NCBI RefSeq assembly: GCF_014926405.1
Contig: NZ_JACXXJ020000004.1
Coordinates: 62,001-126,000, forward strand
Source of the DNA: Agrobacterium vitis
Lineage (GTDB): Bacteria; Pseudomonadota; Alphaproteobacteria; Rhizobiales; Rhizobiaceae
Direction of reading: 5' to 3'
DNA length: 64,000 bases
The translations under genes and the position numbers were made by a program. The notes below the pieces were generated by a model that did not search any database, was not told where the DNA came from, and saw only the letters and a program-made list of their open reading frames with translations. Shown in pieces: positions 1 to 9,382 of this stretch (its first letter is position 1; each line of letters begins with the position of its first letter).

Positions 1-295
1 GGCCCGCGAGGGCGTAAAGATGTTCCTGTTGTGCGCGGTCAAGCCTCAAGCCGCGTACGAGGCGAGCGAGAAAATCGTCAGAGACCTGAATGTCTCGTCC
101 CTGCTCGAACCAAGTGTACCATGTTAGGCCAACACCCGCCAACGTCGCGACCTCCTCGCGGCGAAGGCCCTTCGTGCGTCTTCGCGGGCCTATGGCGATC
201 CCAAGGTCTTCCGGAGAGGCATGTTGTCGGCAGTGTCGAGCAAATTCGGACAACGCGTGGCGCTCCGCAACGCGTGCCAATCGATCAGACGCCAT
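1..295 (-). CDS. XRE-family regulator, MmyB-like (partial, 3' end outside window)
   Basis: Reading the minus strand from an ATG at 295 gives an open frame that runs off the left edge. The protein has the hallmark of the MmyB/XRE helix-turn-helix group: LRREEVATLAGVGLTWYTW followed by FEQGRDIQVSDDFL and LRLDRAQQEHLYALAG. Only the N-terminal DNA-binding domain is inside the window; family members continue with a ligand-binding MmyB domain. It is divergent from the oxidoreductase at 395, the usual arrangement for this family, so it probably controls that gene. Family assignment is firm; effector and target are inference. Confidence 0.85.
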   Translation of the reverse strand, partial: MASDRLARVAERHALSEFARHCRQHASPEDLGIAIGPRRRTKGLRREEVATLAGVGLTWYTWFEQGRDIQVSDDFLARLVRGLRLDRAQQEHLYALAG

Positions 296-394
296 CGTAC
301 ACTCCTGTTAGTCTATTACGACAGTAACAGCATAAAAGTCATATAGTAACAGCTTGATGGCATGTCTATGGATTTCCTGCAAAGGAGAAAGCAG

Positions 395-1279
395 ATGTCA
401 GTTTCAGTTATTGGCCTTGGAAAAATAGGATCGGAGATCGTTCCGCATCTTCTATCGCTCGGGGAAGTAAAGGTCTGGAACCGTTCGCAGGCTGCAGTCG
501 ACAGAGCGGTCGAACTGGGCGCAACGGCAGCAAAAGACCTGAGCGATGCTTTCGCTTCCGATCTGGTCATCTCAGCTCTTTTCGATGACCAAGCCGTTCT
601 AGCGACCATGACATCCGAACTCATTTCTCAGGCGGCGCCACAGACCCTGCACGTTTGCCTGTCGACGCTCAGCCCCGATCTTGCAGATGACCTCGCAAGG
701 TTGCACGCGGTTGCGGGTGTTGGATATCTGTCGGCACCGCTGTTTGGCAGACCGGAGGCCGTACAACTACAGGCGGCCAATATCTGCGTGGCAGGGAATG
801 CTGAACTCATTGAAAGGGCCCGTCCCTATCTCGAAACCTTCGGCCGTCTCTGGCCGATTGGTCAGGAACCCCGTCAGGCCAATGTTGCAAAGCTCTGTGG
901 CAACTATCTCATTGGCGCAGCAGTCGCAGCCATGGCGGAGGCAACGGCTATTCTTAACATGCAAGGAGCTGATGCTGACGCCTTCATGTCCTTGATGACC
1001 AAAACGCTGTTTTCCTGCCCGATCTACAAAAATTACGCTCCCTCTGTCACCGGCACTCGGCCGCTCCCTCCGACCGGACTAGCTTTGCCAATGAAGGATA
1101 TGGAACTGCTCGCCGCGGTCGCCGGGAACGATACAGCAAAGACGGGCATCCTTGCGGCATTGCGTGAACAACTGTCTCGCGCGGCGACAATGGGCCTCGG
1201 AGCCGATGACTGGTCCGTCGCCTTAGCCGGACTGGCACGTCATGGCCATGCCCACGCCCCAAACGATCCTTCAAACTAA
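395..1279 (+). CDS. NAD(P)-dependent oxidoreductase, beta-hydroxyacid dehydrogenase / imine-reductase-like
   Basis: A 294-residue cytosolic protein with an N-terminal Rossmann fold (SVIGLGKIG) and the two-domain layout of 6-phosphogluconate dehydrogenase-related enzymes, including CLSTLSPDLADDLA and a C-terminal helical domain around KLCGNYLIGAAVAAMAEA. The start at 395 is chosen because AAGGAG lies 8 nt upstream; an in-frame ATG at 362 lacks such a site. The canonical catalytic Lys seems to lie in VAKLCGN. Substrate unknown. It stands alone, divergent from the MmyB-type regulator, which is likely its controller. Confidence 0.8.
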   Translation: MSVSVIGLGKIGSEIVPHLLSLGEVKVWNRSQAAVDRAVELGATAAKDLSDAFASDLVISALFDDQAVLATMTSELISQAAPQTLHVCLSTLSPDLADDLARLHAVAGVGYLSAPLFGRPEAVQLQAANICVAGNAELIERARPYLETFGRLWPIGQEPRQANVAKLCGNYLIGAAVAAMAEATAILNMQGADADAFMSLMTKTLFSCPIYKNYAPSVTGTRPLPPTGLALPMKDMELLAAVAGNDTAKTGILAALREQLSRAATMGLGADDWSVALAGLARHGHAHAPNDPSN

Positions 1280-1353
1280 TGCAGTGAGTGCATAGACAAC
1301 CGATAAGAGGCGACTCGGGGAGAACAGCTTGGGAGCTAAGGGGATGTGCCGCC

Positions 1354-1371
1354 TTGAACGGATGTGAACCG
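1354..1371 (+). repeat. 18-bp direct repeat, copy 1
   Basis: TTGAACGGATGTGAACCG occurs here and, identically and in the same orientation, at 2176-2193. The two copies bracket the toxin-antitoxin pair. Confidence 0.8.
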
Positions 1372-1478
1372 ACGACAATCTTATAGCTGGCCACATGCAC
1401 AATAAAGATTCTCGAATATTTATGCGCGGCAGAGCACCACAGACTTGATGTTTTGTCCCTTATGGGTTACATAATGTG

Positions 1479-1775
1479 ATGTTCACGATTAGACGCACCC
1501 GTGATTATGCGGACTGGATCAAAAAGCTAAAAGACTTCCGCACCCGAGCTCGAATTGCAGACCGTATTGATCGCCTAGCCGCAGGAAATCCTGGCGATGT
1601 AAAGCCGGTGGGCGGCGGCGTGAGCGAACTCCGCATTGACTACGGGCCCGGCTATCGGGTCTATTTTGTCCGGGACGGATCGGTCGTTTATGTTCTTCTC
1701 TGTGGCGGCGACAAGAGTACCCAAGACAAAGACATTCGATTGGCCAAAAAGCTAGCGCAGCAATTGAAGGAGTGA
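1479..1775 (+). CDS. Type II toxin, RelE/HigB superfamily (addiction module killer protein)
   Basis: A 98-residue basic protein: FTIRRTRDYADWIKKLKDF at the N-terminus, then VSELRIDYGPGYRVYFV and the terminal LLCGGDKSTQDKDIRLAKKLA, typical of the COG3657 killer proteins in the ParE/RelE superfamily. The ATG at 1479 is preferred over GTG at 1476. The antitoxin starts 4 nt after its stop codon, so the two form a toxin-first operon as in HigBA modules. Predicted to be a ribosome-dependent mRNA interferase; this activity is inferred from the family. Confidence 0.88.
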   Translation: MFTIRRTRDYADWIKKLKDFRTRARIADRIDRLAAGNPGDVKPVGGGVSELRIDYGPGYRVYFVRDGSVVYVLLCGGDKSTQDKDIRLAKKLAQQLKE

Positions 1776-1779
1776 CCGC

Positions 1780-2094
1780 ATGCCACTTGAGACATTTGAG
1801 TACGACTCCGCCGAGTTCCTTGGAAGTGAGGAAGCTATTACGGAATATCTTTTAGCTGCCAGCGAAGATGGCGACGCAAACCATATCGCTCGCGCTCTCG
1901 GTGTTGTTGCGCGCGCGCGCGGCATGTCGGATCTTTCTCGGAACACCGGGCTTACCCGACCTGCTCTCTACCGGGCATTGAGTGGGGATGGCAACCCAGA
2001 GTTTGGGACGATCGCAAAAGTAGCTGACGCACTTGGTTACAGGCTAAATCTTGTACTGAAATCCGACGGCGGGCCTGTCGCCACTGCTAAGTGA
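1780..2094 (+). CDS. Antitoxin, HigA-like / addiction module antidote
   Basis: A 104-residue protein with a C-terminal XRE-like helix-turn-helix (SRNTGLTRPALYRALSGDGNPEFGTIAKVADALGYRLNL), the pattern of COG3636 antidote proteins that pair with COG3657 toxins. GGAG overlapping the toxin stop region acts as its ribosome-binding site, so translation is probably coupled. It should neutralise the toxin and repress the promoter upstream of 1479. The pair may stabilise the replicon, but this is inference. Confidence 0.88.
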   Translation: MPLETFEYDSAEFLGSEEAITEYLLAASEDGDANHIARALGVVARARGMSDLSRNTGLTRPALYRALSGDGNPEFGTIAKVADALGYRLNLVLKSDGGPVATAK

Positions 2095-2521
2095 CCGGCA
2101 AACTCAAGCCTCCGCTGGCCCGGTCCTTTTGTCCGTAGCAGATCGAGGCAGCGCATCTCATACCGTTTTAACGCTTTGAACGGATGTGAACCGCGCCACC
2201 TTCGACATTTAAGATGGTGCTGAAGCCCAGCCAGCCCAAGAAGTTGCGTGTCCGGAATGGGGCCGGCAGGAGACCGGCGGCAGGAAGCGAAAACGCTAAA
2301 AGCAGGCGCCCAGAGCGTCGCGATGGCATCCTTAAAAAGCGCTTCACGTCGATCTGGCTCGTCACCGTTCCAATAAACCCACCGATTGTACGACGACTTC
2401 TCTATAGCTCACTCGTCGTCGAGTTCGCATTCATTCGAGGCATCATACTTGCAAATGTCTGCTTTCAGATTGATCCGATGGATGCCGGTTGCCCACTTCG
2501 AGGGTGCCAAGCTGAGTGTCC
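2095..2521. other. Gene-free stretch
   Basis: About 430 bp between the antitoxin and the GlxA regulator. It holds the second copy of the 18-bp repeat (2176-2193). No coding frame with a recognisable product was seen. Confidence 0.6.
2176..2193 (+). repeat. 18-bp direct repeat, copy 2
   Basis: Second identical copy of TTGAACGGATGTGAACCG, 822 bp downstream of copy 1, with the toxin-antitoxin genes between them. The flanks differ apart from a shared GC two bases before. Confidence 0.8.
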
Positions 2522-3538
2522 TCACTCGTGAAACCGCTCCTGCCAGTCCTTGGGCCCAACGCCCAATCTGCGCTGAAACACCCGCCGCATGGTCTCCGTG
2601 GAGCCGAAACCGCATTTGCGAGCGGTAGCTTCGACGGAAGATCCGGTCTCCAGCAGCCCTTGCGCCCGTTCCAACCGGATGATCTCAACTGCGTCGGCGG
2701 GTGTGCGGCCTGTCCGTTGTCGGTAATGGCGGGCGAAAGATCGAAGGCTCATTCCCGCCCGATCCGCCAGCGTATGTAGCGTCAGCGAACGGGTCAGATT
2801 GGCCGAGATCCAGGCGTGAAGATCGGCGAACCTGTCGTCGGCGGTCTGGAGTCTCAGCGGCGCGCTGAATTGCGACTGGCCGCCGGGTCGCTTGAGAAAA
2901 ACCACCAGTTCGCGGGCGACGGCGAGCGCAAGTGTGCGGCCGTGATCCTCTTCAACCATCGCCAAAGCGAGGTCTATCCCGGCCGTCACGCCCGCCGAGG
3001 ACCAGATCTTACCATCGCGCAGAAAGATCGGGTCTCGTTCGAGGCGAACCTGCGGAAACCGCCCGGCGAATTCGTCATAGCGATGCCAATGCGTCACGGC
3101 GCGGCGGCCATCCAGCAAGCCGGCCTCCGCCAGCAAAAACGCACCGCTGCAGACCGACGCCATGCGCCGGGCATGCAGCGCACGGTCACGAACCCAGTCG
3201 ATCAAGACCGGACGGCTGCATGCGGCATTGACCCCGCTGCCACCGACAGCGATTGCGGTGTCAGGCGCCGGCCGGTCTTCCGAGAGGAGCCCACACCGCA
3301 GCGCGATCCCCGAATTGCAGGTCACCTCCGCCATTTCCGCAACCAAGGCGATATCGTAGAGGGGGCCCTTTTCGTGGTGGGCGCTTCTGCGCGCCATCTC
3401 ATTGGCCGATGCGAAGACCTGTGCAGGACCTGTCGCATCGAGAACCTGGGCATCTGGAAAGACAAGGATTTCAATCCGGCGCGAAATGGCGGTTGGCATC
3501 AGCATGGCGTTTGGCATGAAACGAGGGATAATTGGCAT
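2522..3538 (-). CDS. GlxA-family transcriptional regulator (DJ-1/PfpI-like domain plus AraC HTH)
   Basis: A 338-residue regulator. Residues about 20-200 form a DJ-1/PfpI-like domain (IEILVFPDAQVLDATGPAQV; nucleophile-elbow-like ASVCSGAFLLAEAGLL; AVTHW), and about 235-335 an AraC-type double HTH (LTLHTLADRAGMSLRSFARH, then CGFGSTETMRRVFQRRLG). These regulators often sense amine or aromatic metabolites, but the effector cannot be read here. Several Met codons lie within the first 14 residues; 3538 is the longest start and 3499 an alternative. It stands alone, with no obvious target next to it. Confidence 0.88.
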   Translation of the reverse strand: MPIIPRFMPNAMLMPTAISRRIEILVFPDAQVLDATGPAQVFASANEMARRSAHHEKGPLYDIALVAEMAEVTCNSGIALRCGLLSEDRPAPDTAIAVGGSGVNAACSRPVLIDWVRDRALHARRMASVCSGAFLLAEAGLLDGRRAVTHWHRYDEFAGRFPQVRLERDPIFLRDGKIWSSAGVTAGIDLALAMVEEDHGRTLALAVARELVVFLKRPGGQSQFSAPLRLQTADDRFADLHAWISANLTRSLTLHTLADRAGMSLRSFARHYRQRTGRTPADAVEIIRLERAQGLLETGSSVEATARKCGFGSTETMRRVFQRRLGVGPKDWQERFHE

Positions 3539-3821
3539 TCATGCCAAATCATTTCCTGTCATGGTCTCGGGGTCAAGACAGGAGAAAAAATAGTGTCCAT
3601 CCGCTTCGGTATTCTTTGTGTGATTGCGCTCAGAACTTTGACCCCTTTCGGCGCCGAAGAATGACACCAGTCGGCGTACGCTAACCTGCTGCCTGACTTG
3701 ACCTTTCGGTAGAATGGCTGGGGTCACCGTTCGACGCCTGTAGTGGGGTCAACGACCCCGCTGAAACACAGCCTTTCGACTGGCACCAGCGGAAGGCAAC
3801 GTTGTACTCGCCGTTACGGTC

Positions 3822-4136
3822 GTGCTTGCTGGAACCGTTGCAGCGATCCTAGCATCTGCGGCAAATGCGCTGGGGGCAGGACAGCGAGCTTCGTCAATGT
3901 TCGCCGCCAAATGGTCTATGCGAGCATTGGAGCTGCGCATCGATCAAACGGTTCACATGATCGCCATCGAAGCTACGAGCGGGAAACTAACGCCGGCTCT
4001 TGTGGCGAAACTCGATAGTTCGATAGAGGCGTGGCTCGGCGCGGTCACACAGACGCTCAGTTCCTTTGGCTCTGAATACGGTAAAGCTCTTGGAACAGTA
4101 ACTGTACCGGAACCCAAATTACCTGATTTTAATTAG
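3822..4136 (+). CDS. Small hypothetical protein with N-terminal hydrophobic segment
   Basis: A 104-residue frame opening with GTG and a hydrophobic alanine-rich stretch (LAGTVAAILASAANALGAG), either a signal or a single membrane anchor, followed by a helical region. The frame stays open upstream to 3765 without an ATG, so the true start may be another non-ATG codon or the gene may be 5'-truncated. No family recognised. The upstream 3540-3821 region shows no gene. Confidence 0.35.
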   Translation: MLAGTVAAILASAANALGAGQRASSMFAAKWSMRALELRIDQTVHMIAIEATSGKLTPALVAKLDSSIEAWLGAVTQTLSSFGSEYGKALGTVTVPEPKLPDFN

Positions 4137-4603
4137 CGCTGGGGCGATAGTTCCTCAGTTCTCGTTGTAGAAATGCGACGCATCCCGATGCCCTCTCAAA
4201 GCGAGCGGACGAAAAGTCTTGAACTCTTCGCAATGCGGAACCTTGTCTTGCGAGAGCCTGTGGACTACACTCTCGTGAAGCGGCGCATCGGAAGAGCCCA
4301 GCCAACGAGATCATCGCTGAAGGAGCGATCGAGACCCGCAGTCGCAAGACCAACCGGATGCCTTGGTATCAGTTACATCTCCCGCTCGCCGCATAAACGC
4401 GCGCAGGTAATGCTGCCACATGGTAGATATGAAAATTATTTCCGTTCGTAGCGAAGCCCCGGCAGCACTGACTCGACTCCAGATTACAATCATGCAAGTT
4501 TTCGAGTAGGGCAAGCATGTGCTCCAGAGATCGATGATATTATCTGCATCCGAGCTGCAAAGCCTGTACTACGAAACTACTACATAATTTCCAGGACACC
4601 GAA
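4137..4603. other. Gene-free stretch
   Basis: About 470 bp without a convincing gene, repeat or IS end. Short overlapping frames here have no recognisable motifs. Confidence 0.5.
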
Positions 4604-5233
4604 ATGAATATCTGTGAAACCACTCAATGCACATTGCAGGACTGGCTTTCTGCTACCTCTGGGTGGGCAGGACTGGTAGTAGCAATAGTCGCAGCATACT
4701 ACGTTTACCATCAGCTTGAAGAGCAACGGAAGCAGACTGCATTTATCATCGGCGACGGCATTCCGACCTTGGAGATGTACTTGGCGGCGATGTCAGGTGC
4801 CCGAGCCGTGTTCAGAATAGTGAACTGGAATAGACGCTTGTTCTCAATCAGGCGCATTAAGATCGAAGCGTCCCACATCACGCCCCCCACGCCAGTTTCC
4901 TTACTTTTCCATGAGCCAGATTCTGACAACGTTATCTCACTGCTTCCAGCAAGAGTCCGTCCTAATGGATATTTTGTGGAGGTTCACGCAGCGAACGGCT
5001 GGATCAACCGTCAGGGGCCCCCGCATGTCCTGGATTTCGAAGTCCATTTCGACGCTAGGGAGGATTATACCGAGGTTCTCAAGCACGCGACAAACGATGA
5101 CAAGGCGCGGATCATAGTTACATGCCGGTTCGAAGACGGGCAAGAAAAGGATCTACAGCTTGCTGTCAAAATTGAATTGCGTGACCTCCTCCCCAATAAT
5201 ATCAAACGATCTGACTATGACATGGCTCCTTAA
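4604..5233 (+). CDS. Hypothetical membrane-anchored protein
   Basis: A 209-residue protein with one N-terminal transmembrane helix ([19 protein letters not shown]) and a soluble, beta-rich C-terminal part. AGGA precedes the ATG at 8 nt spacing. The N-in anchor followed by a short coiled segment (EEQRKQTAF) recalls many phage- or plasmid-borne proteins of unknown role, but no family is recognised. Its 3' end meets the end of a decayed gene on the other strand. Confidence 0.6.
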   Translation: MNICETTQCTLQDWLSATSGWAGLVVAIVAAYYVYHQLEEQRKQTAFIIGDGIPTLEMYLAAMSGARAVFRIVNWNRRLFSIRRIKIEASHITPPTPVSLLFHEPDSDNVISLLPARVRPNGYFVEVHAANGWINRQGPPHVLDFEVHFDAREDYTEVLKHATNDDKARIIVTCRFEDGQEKDLQLAVKIELRDLLPNNIKRSDYDMAP

Positions 5234-6055
5234 CCTTTGCTGCCAGAAGTTTCGAGCAGTTGGAGACTGGGATTTCTTTCGCGATCGCAATGCCGGCGCC
5301 GATCGACCGGAATGGTTTTGAGGCCAAGGTTGATGGCCGCGAGATGGGCACCTGACGTGATGCCCGCCCGGCGCAGGATCGAAGCGGCCAGCAACCGGCC
5401 GAGCCAGGGCGCGTTCTGAAGGACGGAGAGTTCGTTCCAGGCATCGAGGGCAACGATCGCCTGCATCACCACCGGCAGATTTTCGACTTGGCGCAGCACG
5501 CCGCGCCATTCCTCCAGCCGGGCATCCTCGTCCCAGTCGAGATCATAGACCAGTGCGTCTCTGTCTGCCGCACTGGCGCGGCCGGGCCTCGATGCGTTTT
5601 CGATCGCGGCCTCCGATCGGGCAAGTACCGCATCGATGGCGGCGTAGTCCACGCCGAGGAGATTTTCGACGTCATCGACATCTTCCCCCTCCCCTGCCGC
5701 GGCGATCGCGAGCGCCGGCCGAATAACTCCGGCCGTCGTCGGCAGAGAGCGCCCAGCCAGATGGCTGAGAGACAATGCGCCGGCGGGTGCGCAGGATGTC
5801 GCGGGCGATTGTCAGCTCATGGGTCGGTGTGCGAATATCTCGGGTATGATCGTGGAGGGCGAGATCCTCGATATGGACGAGTTCGCCGTCGATCCACAGC
5901 GAGGCACAGGCGTCGGTAAAATGGGTGCGCTGGATCCATCCCTGACCCACCGGCGAACGGACGATCCGCTCGTCCAGACGCGCCAAGGCGATACCGGCGC
6001 GGAATGCCGGCTCCAGCAATGCTGTCATGCTGATTTTTGCAATATCGTAAGCCAT
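5230..6055 (-). pseudogene. Decayed RHE_PE00001-type rhizobial plasmid protein (DUF1612-like)
   Basis: The N-terminal part (MAYDIAKISMTALLEPAFRA ... [16 protein letters not shown]) lies in one frame and the continuation ([20 protein letters not shown] ... [20 protein letters not shown]) in another; the frame changes at about 5690-5775. The homology stops after [10 protein letters not shown], where family members go on for roughly another 100 residues including a C-terminal HTH. The gene is therefore frameshifted and 3'-truncated. From memory, intact relatives are common on rhizobial repABC plasmids next to mobile DNA, which supports the taxonomic placement. Function unknown. Confidence 0.75.
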
Positions 6056-6687
6056 TGAAATCATGGTAAATTATTTTCTATACGAACTCTATAAGGATAT
6101 TACCGTTCCTCACATGGCATGACTGCAGATTGGTGCTCTAACCGTCGATAAGTATATTATCGGAGCCAAGACCGCCATGAACTGTGACAATGACAAGTTC
6201 CGATCCCGCTTGCCCCCCTCGGGAATTTCGGATCCCGTATCCAGCTGAACCCCATGCTCGGCCAATGTGCCGGCAAGACGTGTTTTGACGGCTACAAGTG
6301 TTTCCCAAGCTTATCCCCCTGTGAAATCCACGTAACCTTACCACCATCGGTCTGAGCGGAATTTTCACGCGCTGCCTTTAGCCACGACAAAGACGTAGAT
6401 GATCCTGATGTTTTATCACAAGGTAGAGAGCATCTACGCCAGTCTAAAAAATTGAAATAGCTAGACATCTTTTAATTTAAAAATACTTGTGCTAAAATTA
6501 TTCCCGAAGTCTTTAAATTGTACAACTTTTCAAGGAAAGATTTGGTTAGACAGCCCTGATGCCAGCGATACGATATTATAAATAAAAGAAACGACAATTT
6601 TCGTAGACGTTGTGCTATAGCAACAGGTATTTGTTTATTGCTGTCTATCCTAGTTAACATGACGTTAACGGGCGGGGGTCAAGTGAT
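6056..6687. other. AT-rich gene-free stretch
   Basis: About 630 bp, visibly more AT-rich than its neighbours, with no supportable gene. Just before the lipoprotein gene it holds two GTTAAC hexamers (6653-6658 and 6664-6669). Confidence 0.5.
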
Positions 6688-7713
6688 ATGAAGTATATCT
6701 TTGCAGCGGGGATTCCACTCTTCGGTTTAGCGGGGTGTGTAACTATTCCATCTCCACAGTCGGAGCGGGCATTTTCTTATAACAACATCGTGAACCAAGT
6801 CGAATGCGAGACATTCCTAGCCATATCCGACCTGGAAGACAGTCCTAAGTTCGAATGGGCTAAACTTGACCAGTGGGCGATTAACATATCGATTTCCCCA
6901 TCTTCGACTTTAGACAGCCAGATTGGTTTCGGCGGAAGCCACAAGAGCCGCAAGGGCGATGACTATTTCCAGTGGCTCGCGGGCGGCACGGGCGCATCAC
7001 CGGGCGGCATTAATTACGAACAGTATGGAAACCATCTCGCTAAAAACGAGTACCAACTGCGTGTAAGCGCGCTTTTTGAGCCTGTGCGTGATGCTCAAGG
7101 GAACCCCATCGTAAATGCAAGCGGCAATCAAACCTTCGTTGTGAAGGACGGCAAGAAACAAGCCAACCGCGATCTCGTTTGCATTGAAAAGGGTAAGCCT
7201 TTGAAAGAAGGCGTTCCACATTCTGCATTCGCAGGAGGATTTTTTGGCATTGAACAATTTCTGGCCAGTGCGTTGCCGAATACCGGAAGCCTCAAGGTTT
7301 TGCCAAAAACCATTGGATATAGCAAGGAATACAAGGCAAAACTGCAAGCAGGCGTTACTGCTGGCTGGTACGTTCCGCTTGGGAACAGCAGCCCAGCTAT
7401 TGGCGGCTACGGGGTGATTGATAACATCATTGGCGTGACCTTCACACCGGTTGCAAAAGACCCACTGCCGAAGCCCGTGCCCGTTTACATGGTCGACAAA
7501 CCGTCATCCACTACACCCGTTGTCCGGGTTCCTGGTAGTAAATCGACCAGAGGGAAGACAGGTTCTCCGACCCCGACTCCCAATGGGGCCTCAGAGCGTA
7601 AGACACTAAGTCTTCCATTGCCACCCGACGCCAGTGACCGCCTCACCAACGGCTCAAACTTCTTGCTTCAGCAGCAATATCTGCGCCAATTAACACCCGA
7701 GTTATCGCAATAG
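6688..7713 (+). CDS. Putative lipoprotein of unknown function
   Basis: A 341-residue protein with a short signal peptide ending in a lipobox (FGLAGC, acylated Cys at 17). The mature part carries a Gly-rich region (LAGGTGASPGGINYEQYGNH) and a proline/serine/threonine-rich C-terminal tail (roughly 260-315), suggesting an extended surface or periplasmic linker. A purine-rich GGGGG sits upstream of the ATG. No family recognised. It is monocistronic in an AT-rich setting next to an IS30 element, consistent with recent acquisition. Confidence 0.6.
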   Translation: MKYIFAAGIPLFGLAGCVTIPSPQSERAFSYNNIVNQVECETFLAISDLEDSPKFEWAKLDQWAINISISPSSTLDSQIGFGGSHKSRKGDDYFQWLAGGTGASPGGINYEQYGNHLAKNEYQLRVSALFEPVRDAQGNPIVNASGNQTFVVKDGKKQANRDLVCIEKGKPLKEGVPHSAFAGGFFGIEQFLASALPNTGSLKVLPKTIGYSKEYKAKLQAGVTAGWYVPLGNSSPAIGGYGVIDNIIGVTFTPVAKDPLPKPVPVYMVDKPSSTTPVVRVPGSKSTRGKTGSPTPTPNGASERKTLSLPLPPDASDRLTNGSNFLLQQQYLRQLTPELSQ

Positions 7714-8082
7714 GCGAACCTCTTGAACGACGCCACATCTTATCACACTATTATGCCCTGAGACCGTGCCTAAAAATAAAGATCAATTTCGGTGTAATGG
7801 TCATGGCAGCGTAACGGCGGCATCCACATCTTCGCAGACAGAAATAACTTATTGCAGGGATTAAGTAAGGCATAACGATCATTAAAAATAAAACTGTCTA
7901 ACTTGCAAAACTTTGCGAAAGATGTCTAAATAAACTGCGAATGATTTTGGTTATATTCGGCCTTTCAAAAAGCAGAAGAGTTATGGAATTTAAATAAAAC
8001 TCAAAGGTATCCGGTTCAGAATTTTCGCAGATTTTTCAACCAACCGCTTTGAGGTAAATTGTGCATGTGGTGGGTTCAAGGA
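7714..8082. other. Gene-free stretch
   Basis: About 370 bp of AT-rich DNA between the lipoprotein gene and the IS30 end. No gene or clear terminator seen. Confidence 0.5.
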
Positions 8083-9174
8083 TGAAGTGCGACTTGCAAT
8101 AGATAACAAAGGTTTATCGTTTGCAAGGAAAGCGCAATGAAACGCACTTACTCCCATATCGACTTGGACGAACGCCGTAAGATCGCTCGCTGGCGTATGG
8201 CGGGCCAAAGTATTGAGATGATCGCCGAGACACTCGGTCGCCATCGCTCGACGATCTTTCGTGAAATCAAGCGGAATACGTTCATCGATGAGGTGGTCCC
8301 GGACCTCAATGGCTATTACTGCGTCACGGCGCATGACATGGCTTGCGAACGGCGGGCCAAGCTGCGGAAGCTGGCGCGGTTTTCGAATGTGAGGCAGTCC
8401 GTGATCGACCGGATCATGCATGGTTGGTCGCCCCAGCAGATCGCCGGTCGCATGCGGCTGGAACAGCATCCGATCTTTGTCAGTCACGAGACAATCTACA
8501 AGTTCGCATACTCGGCCGACGGTCATGCCATCAAGCTGTGGCGTCACCTGCCGGAGCATCGAGCTAAGCGACGACCACGACATGCAAGACGTAAGCATGG
8601 TCAAAGGTTTGGCCCGGAACTCAACATTCTGCATCGTCCGAATGTCGTTGCTGATCGCAAGCAGTTCGGGCATTGGGAATGCGATCTGATCCAGTTCCGC
8701 AAGAAGTTCGGCAAGGCCAATGTGACATCGCTTGTTGAGCGGGTGAGCCGCTTTACGATCTTGTTGCGCAACAATGATCGCCAGTCCCGCCCGGTCATGG
8801 ATGGCATCATCCAGGCGTTGAGGAGCCTCCCTCACCTCGCCCGCCGATCAATGACATTCGACCGAGGGACAGAATTCACTGACTGGCCGTACCTTCAGGC
8901 AGGCATAGGCACGCAACCATGGTTTTGTGACCCTCAGTCGCCCTGGCAGAAAGGAACGGTCGAAAATACAAATAGGCGAGCGCGGAAATGGCTTTCGAGA
9001 GACGTCGATCCGTTGTCCGTAGCCGACACCGATCTGATTGAGATCTGCAATCAACTCAATCAGACACCGCGTAAATGCCTCGGCTACCGAACGCCGGCTG
9101 AGGTCTTCCGCAAGAAACTACTCGCGTAGACGCGACATGCCAGCTAGCTTGAAAGCCACGCAGGTCGCGCTTCA
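8083..9174 (+). mobile_element. IS30-family insertion sequence
   Basis: About 1.09 kb bounded by imperfect inverted repeats: TGAAGTGCGACTTGC at 8083-8097 and, inverted, TGAAGCGCGACCTGC at 9160-9174 (13/15 identical). It encloses one intact transposase gene. No clear target duplication was seen, so the outermost bases may be off by a few positions. Confidence 0.8.
8137..9129 (+). CDS. IS30-family transposase
   Basis: A 330-residue DDE transposase. The N-terminal HTH (YSHIDLDERRKIARWRMAGQ ... LGRHRSTIFREIKRN) and the catalytic blocks GHWECDLI, FDRGTEFTDW and QKGTVENTNRRARKWL supply the D, D and E of IS30 enzymes. Full length, with a good GGAAAG ribosome-binding site, so probably active. Confidence 0.93.
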   Translation: MKRTYSHIDLDERRKIARWRMAGQSIEMIAETLGRHRSTIFREIKRNTFIDEVVPDLNGYYCVTAHDMACERRAKLRKLARFSNVRQSVIDRIMHGWSPQQIAGRMRLEQHPIFVSHETIYKFAYSADGHAIKLWRHLPEHRAKRRPRHARRKHGQRFGPELNILHRPNVVADRKQFGHWECDLIQFRKKFGKANVTSLVERVSRFTILLRNNDRQSRPVMDGIIQALRSLPHLARRSMTFDRGTEFTDWPYLQAGIGTQPWFCDPQSPWQKGTVENTNRRARKWLSRDVDPLSVADTDLIEICNQLNQTPRKCLGYRTPAEVFRKKLLA

Positions 9175-9344
9175 GCGTGAACTCACATGTATGCTAATCG
9201 GTAAAAAAACGGACTGTACAAAACATGTTACAAATATCCAATCGATTCAGAATTTTCCTCTCTGGGCTGGCGAGAACACTAACTTTATGGCCAACTGACG
9301 TTCGCATTTCGGATCGACACCTGAGCTACAATACTTCCACACAA

Positions 9345-9382
9345 GGGAGTTGGTGCAAGGATCCAAATTTCAACGTTTTGCA
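9345..9382 (+). repeat. Remnant of an IS5-type terminus
   Basis: These 38 bases match the right end plus subterminal sequence of the IS5 element at 34.5-35.7 kb (inverse complement of about 35615-35652) at 33 of 38 positions. The remnant stops exactly where the IS6 element begins, so the IS6 insertion or an associated deletion cut it. Confidence 0.6.

Noticed and set aside
2816..3664. 282-codon plus-strand frame opposite the GlxA regulator
   Set aside because: Shadow frame; the minus strand has both GlxA domains intact.
3639..3757. TGACCCC-type repeated words resembling an IS21-like end
   Set aside because: Only short, imperfect matches and no transposase nearby; not enough to call an IS remnant.
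7990..8835. 281-codon minus-strand frame across the IS30 transposase
   Set aside because: Antisense shadow of an intact IS30 transposase; no start signal or family motif.
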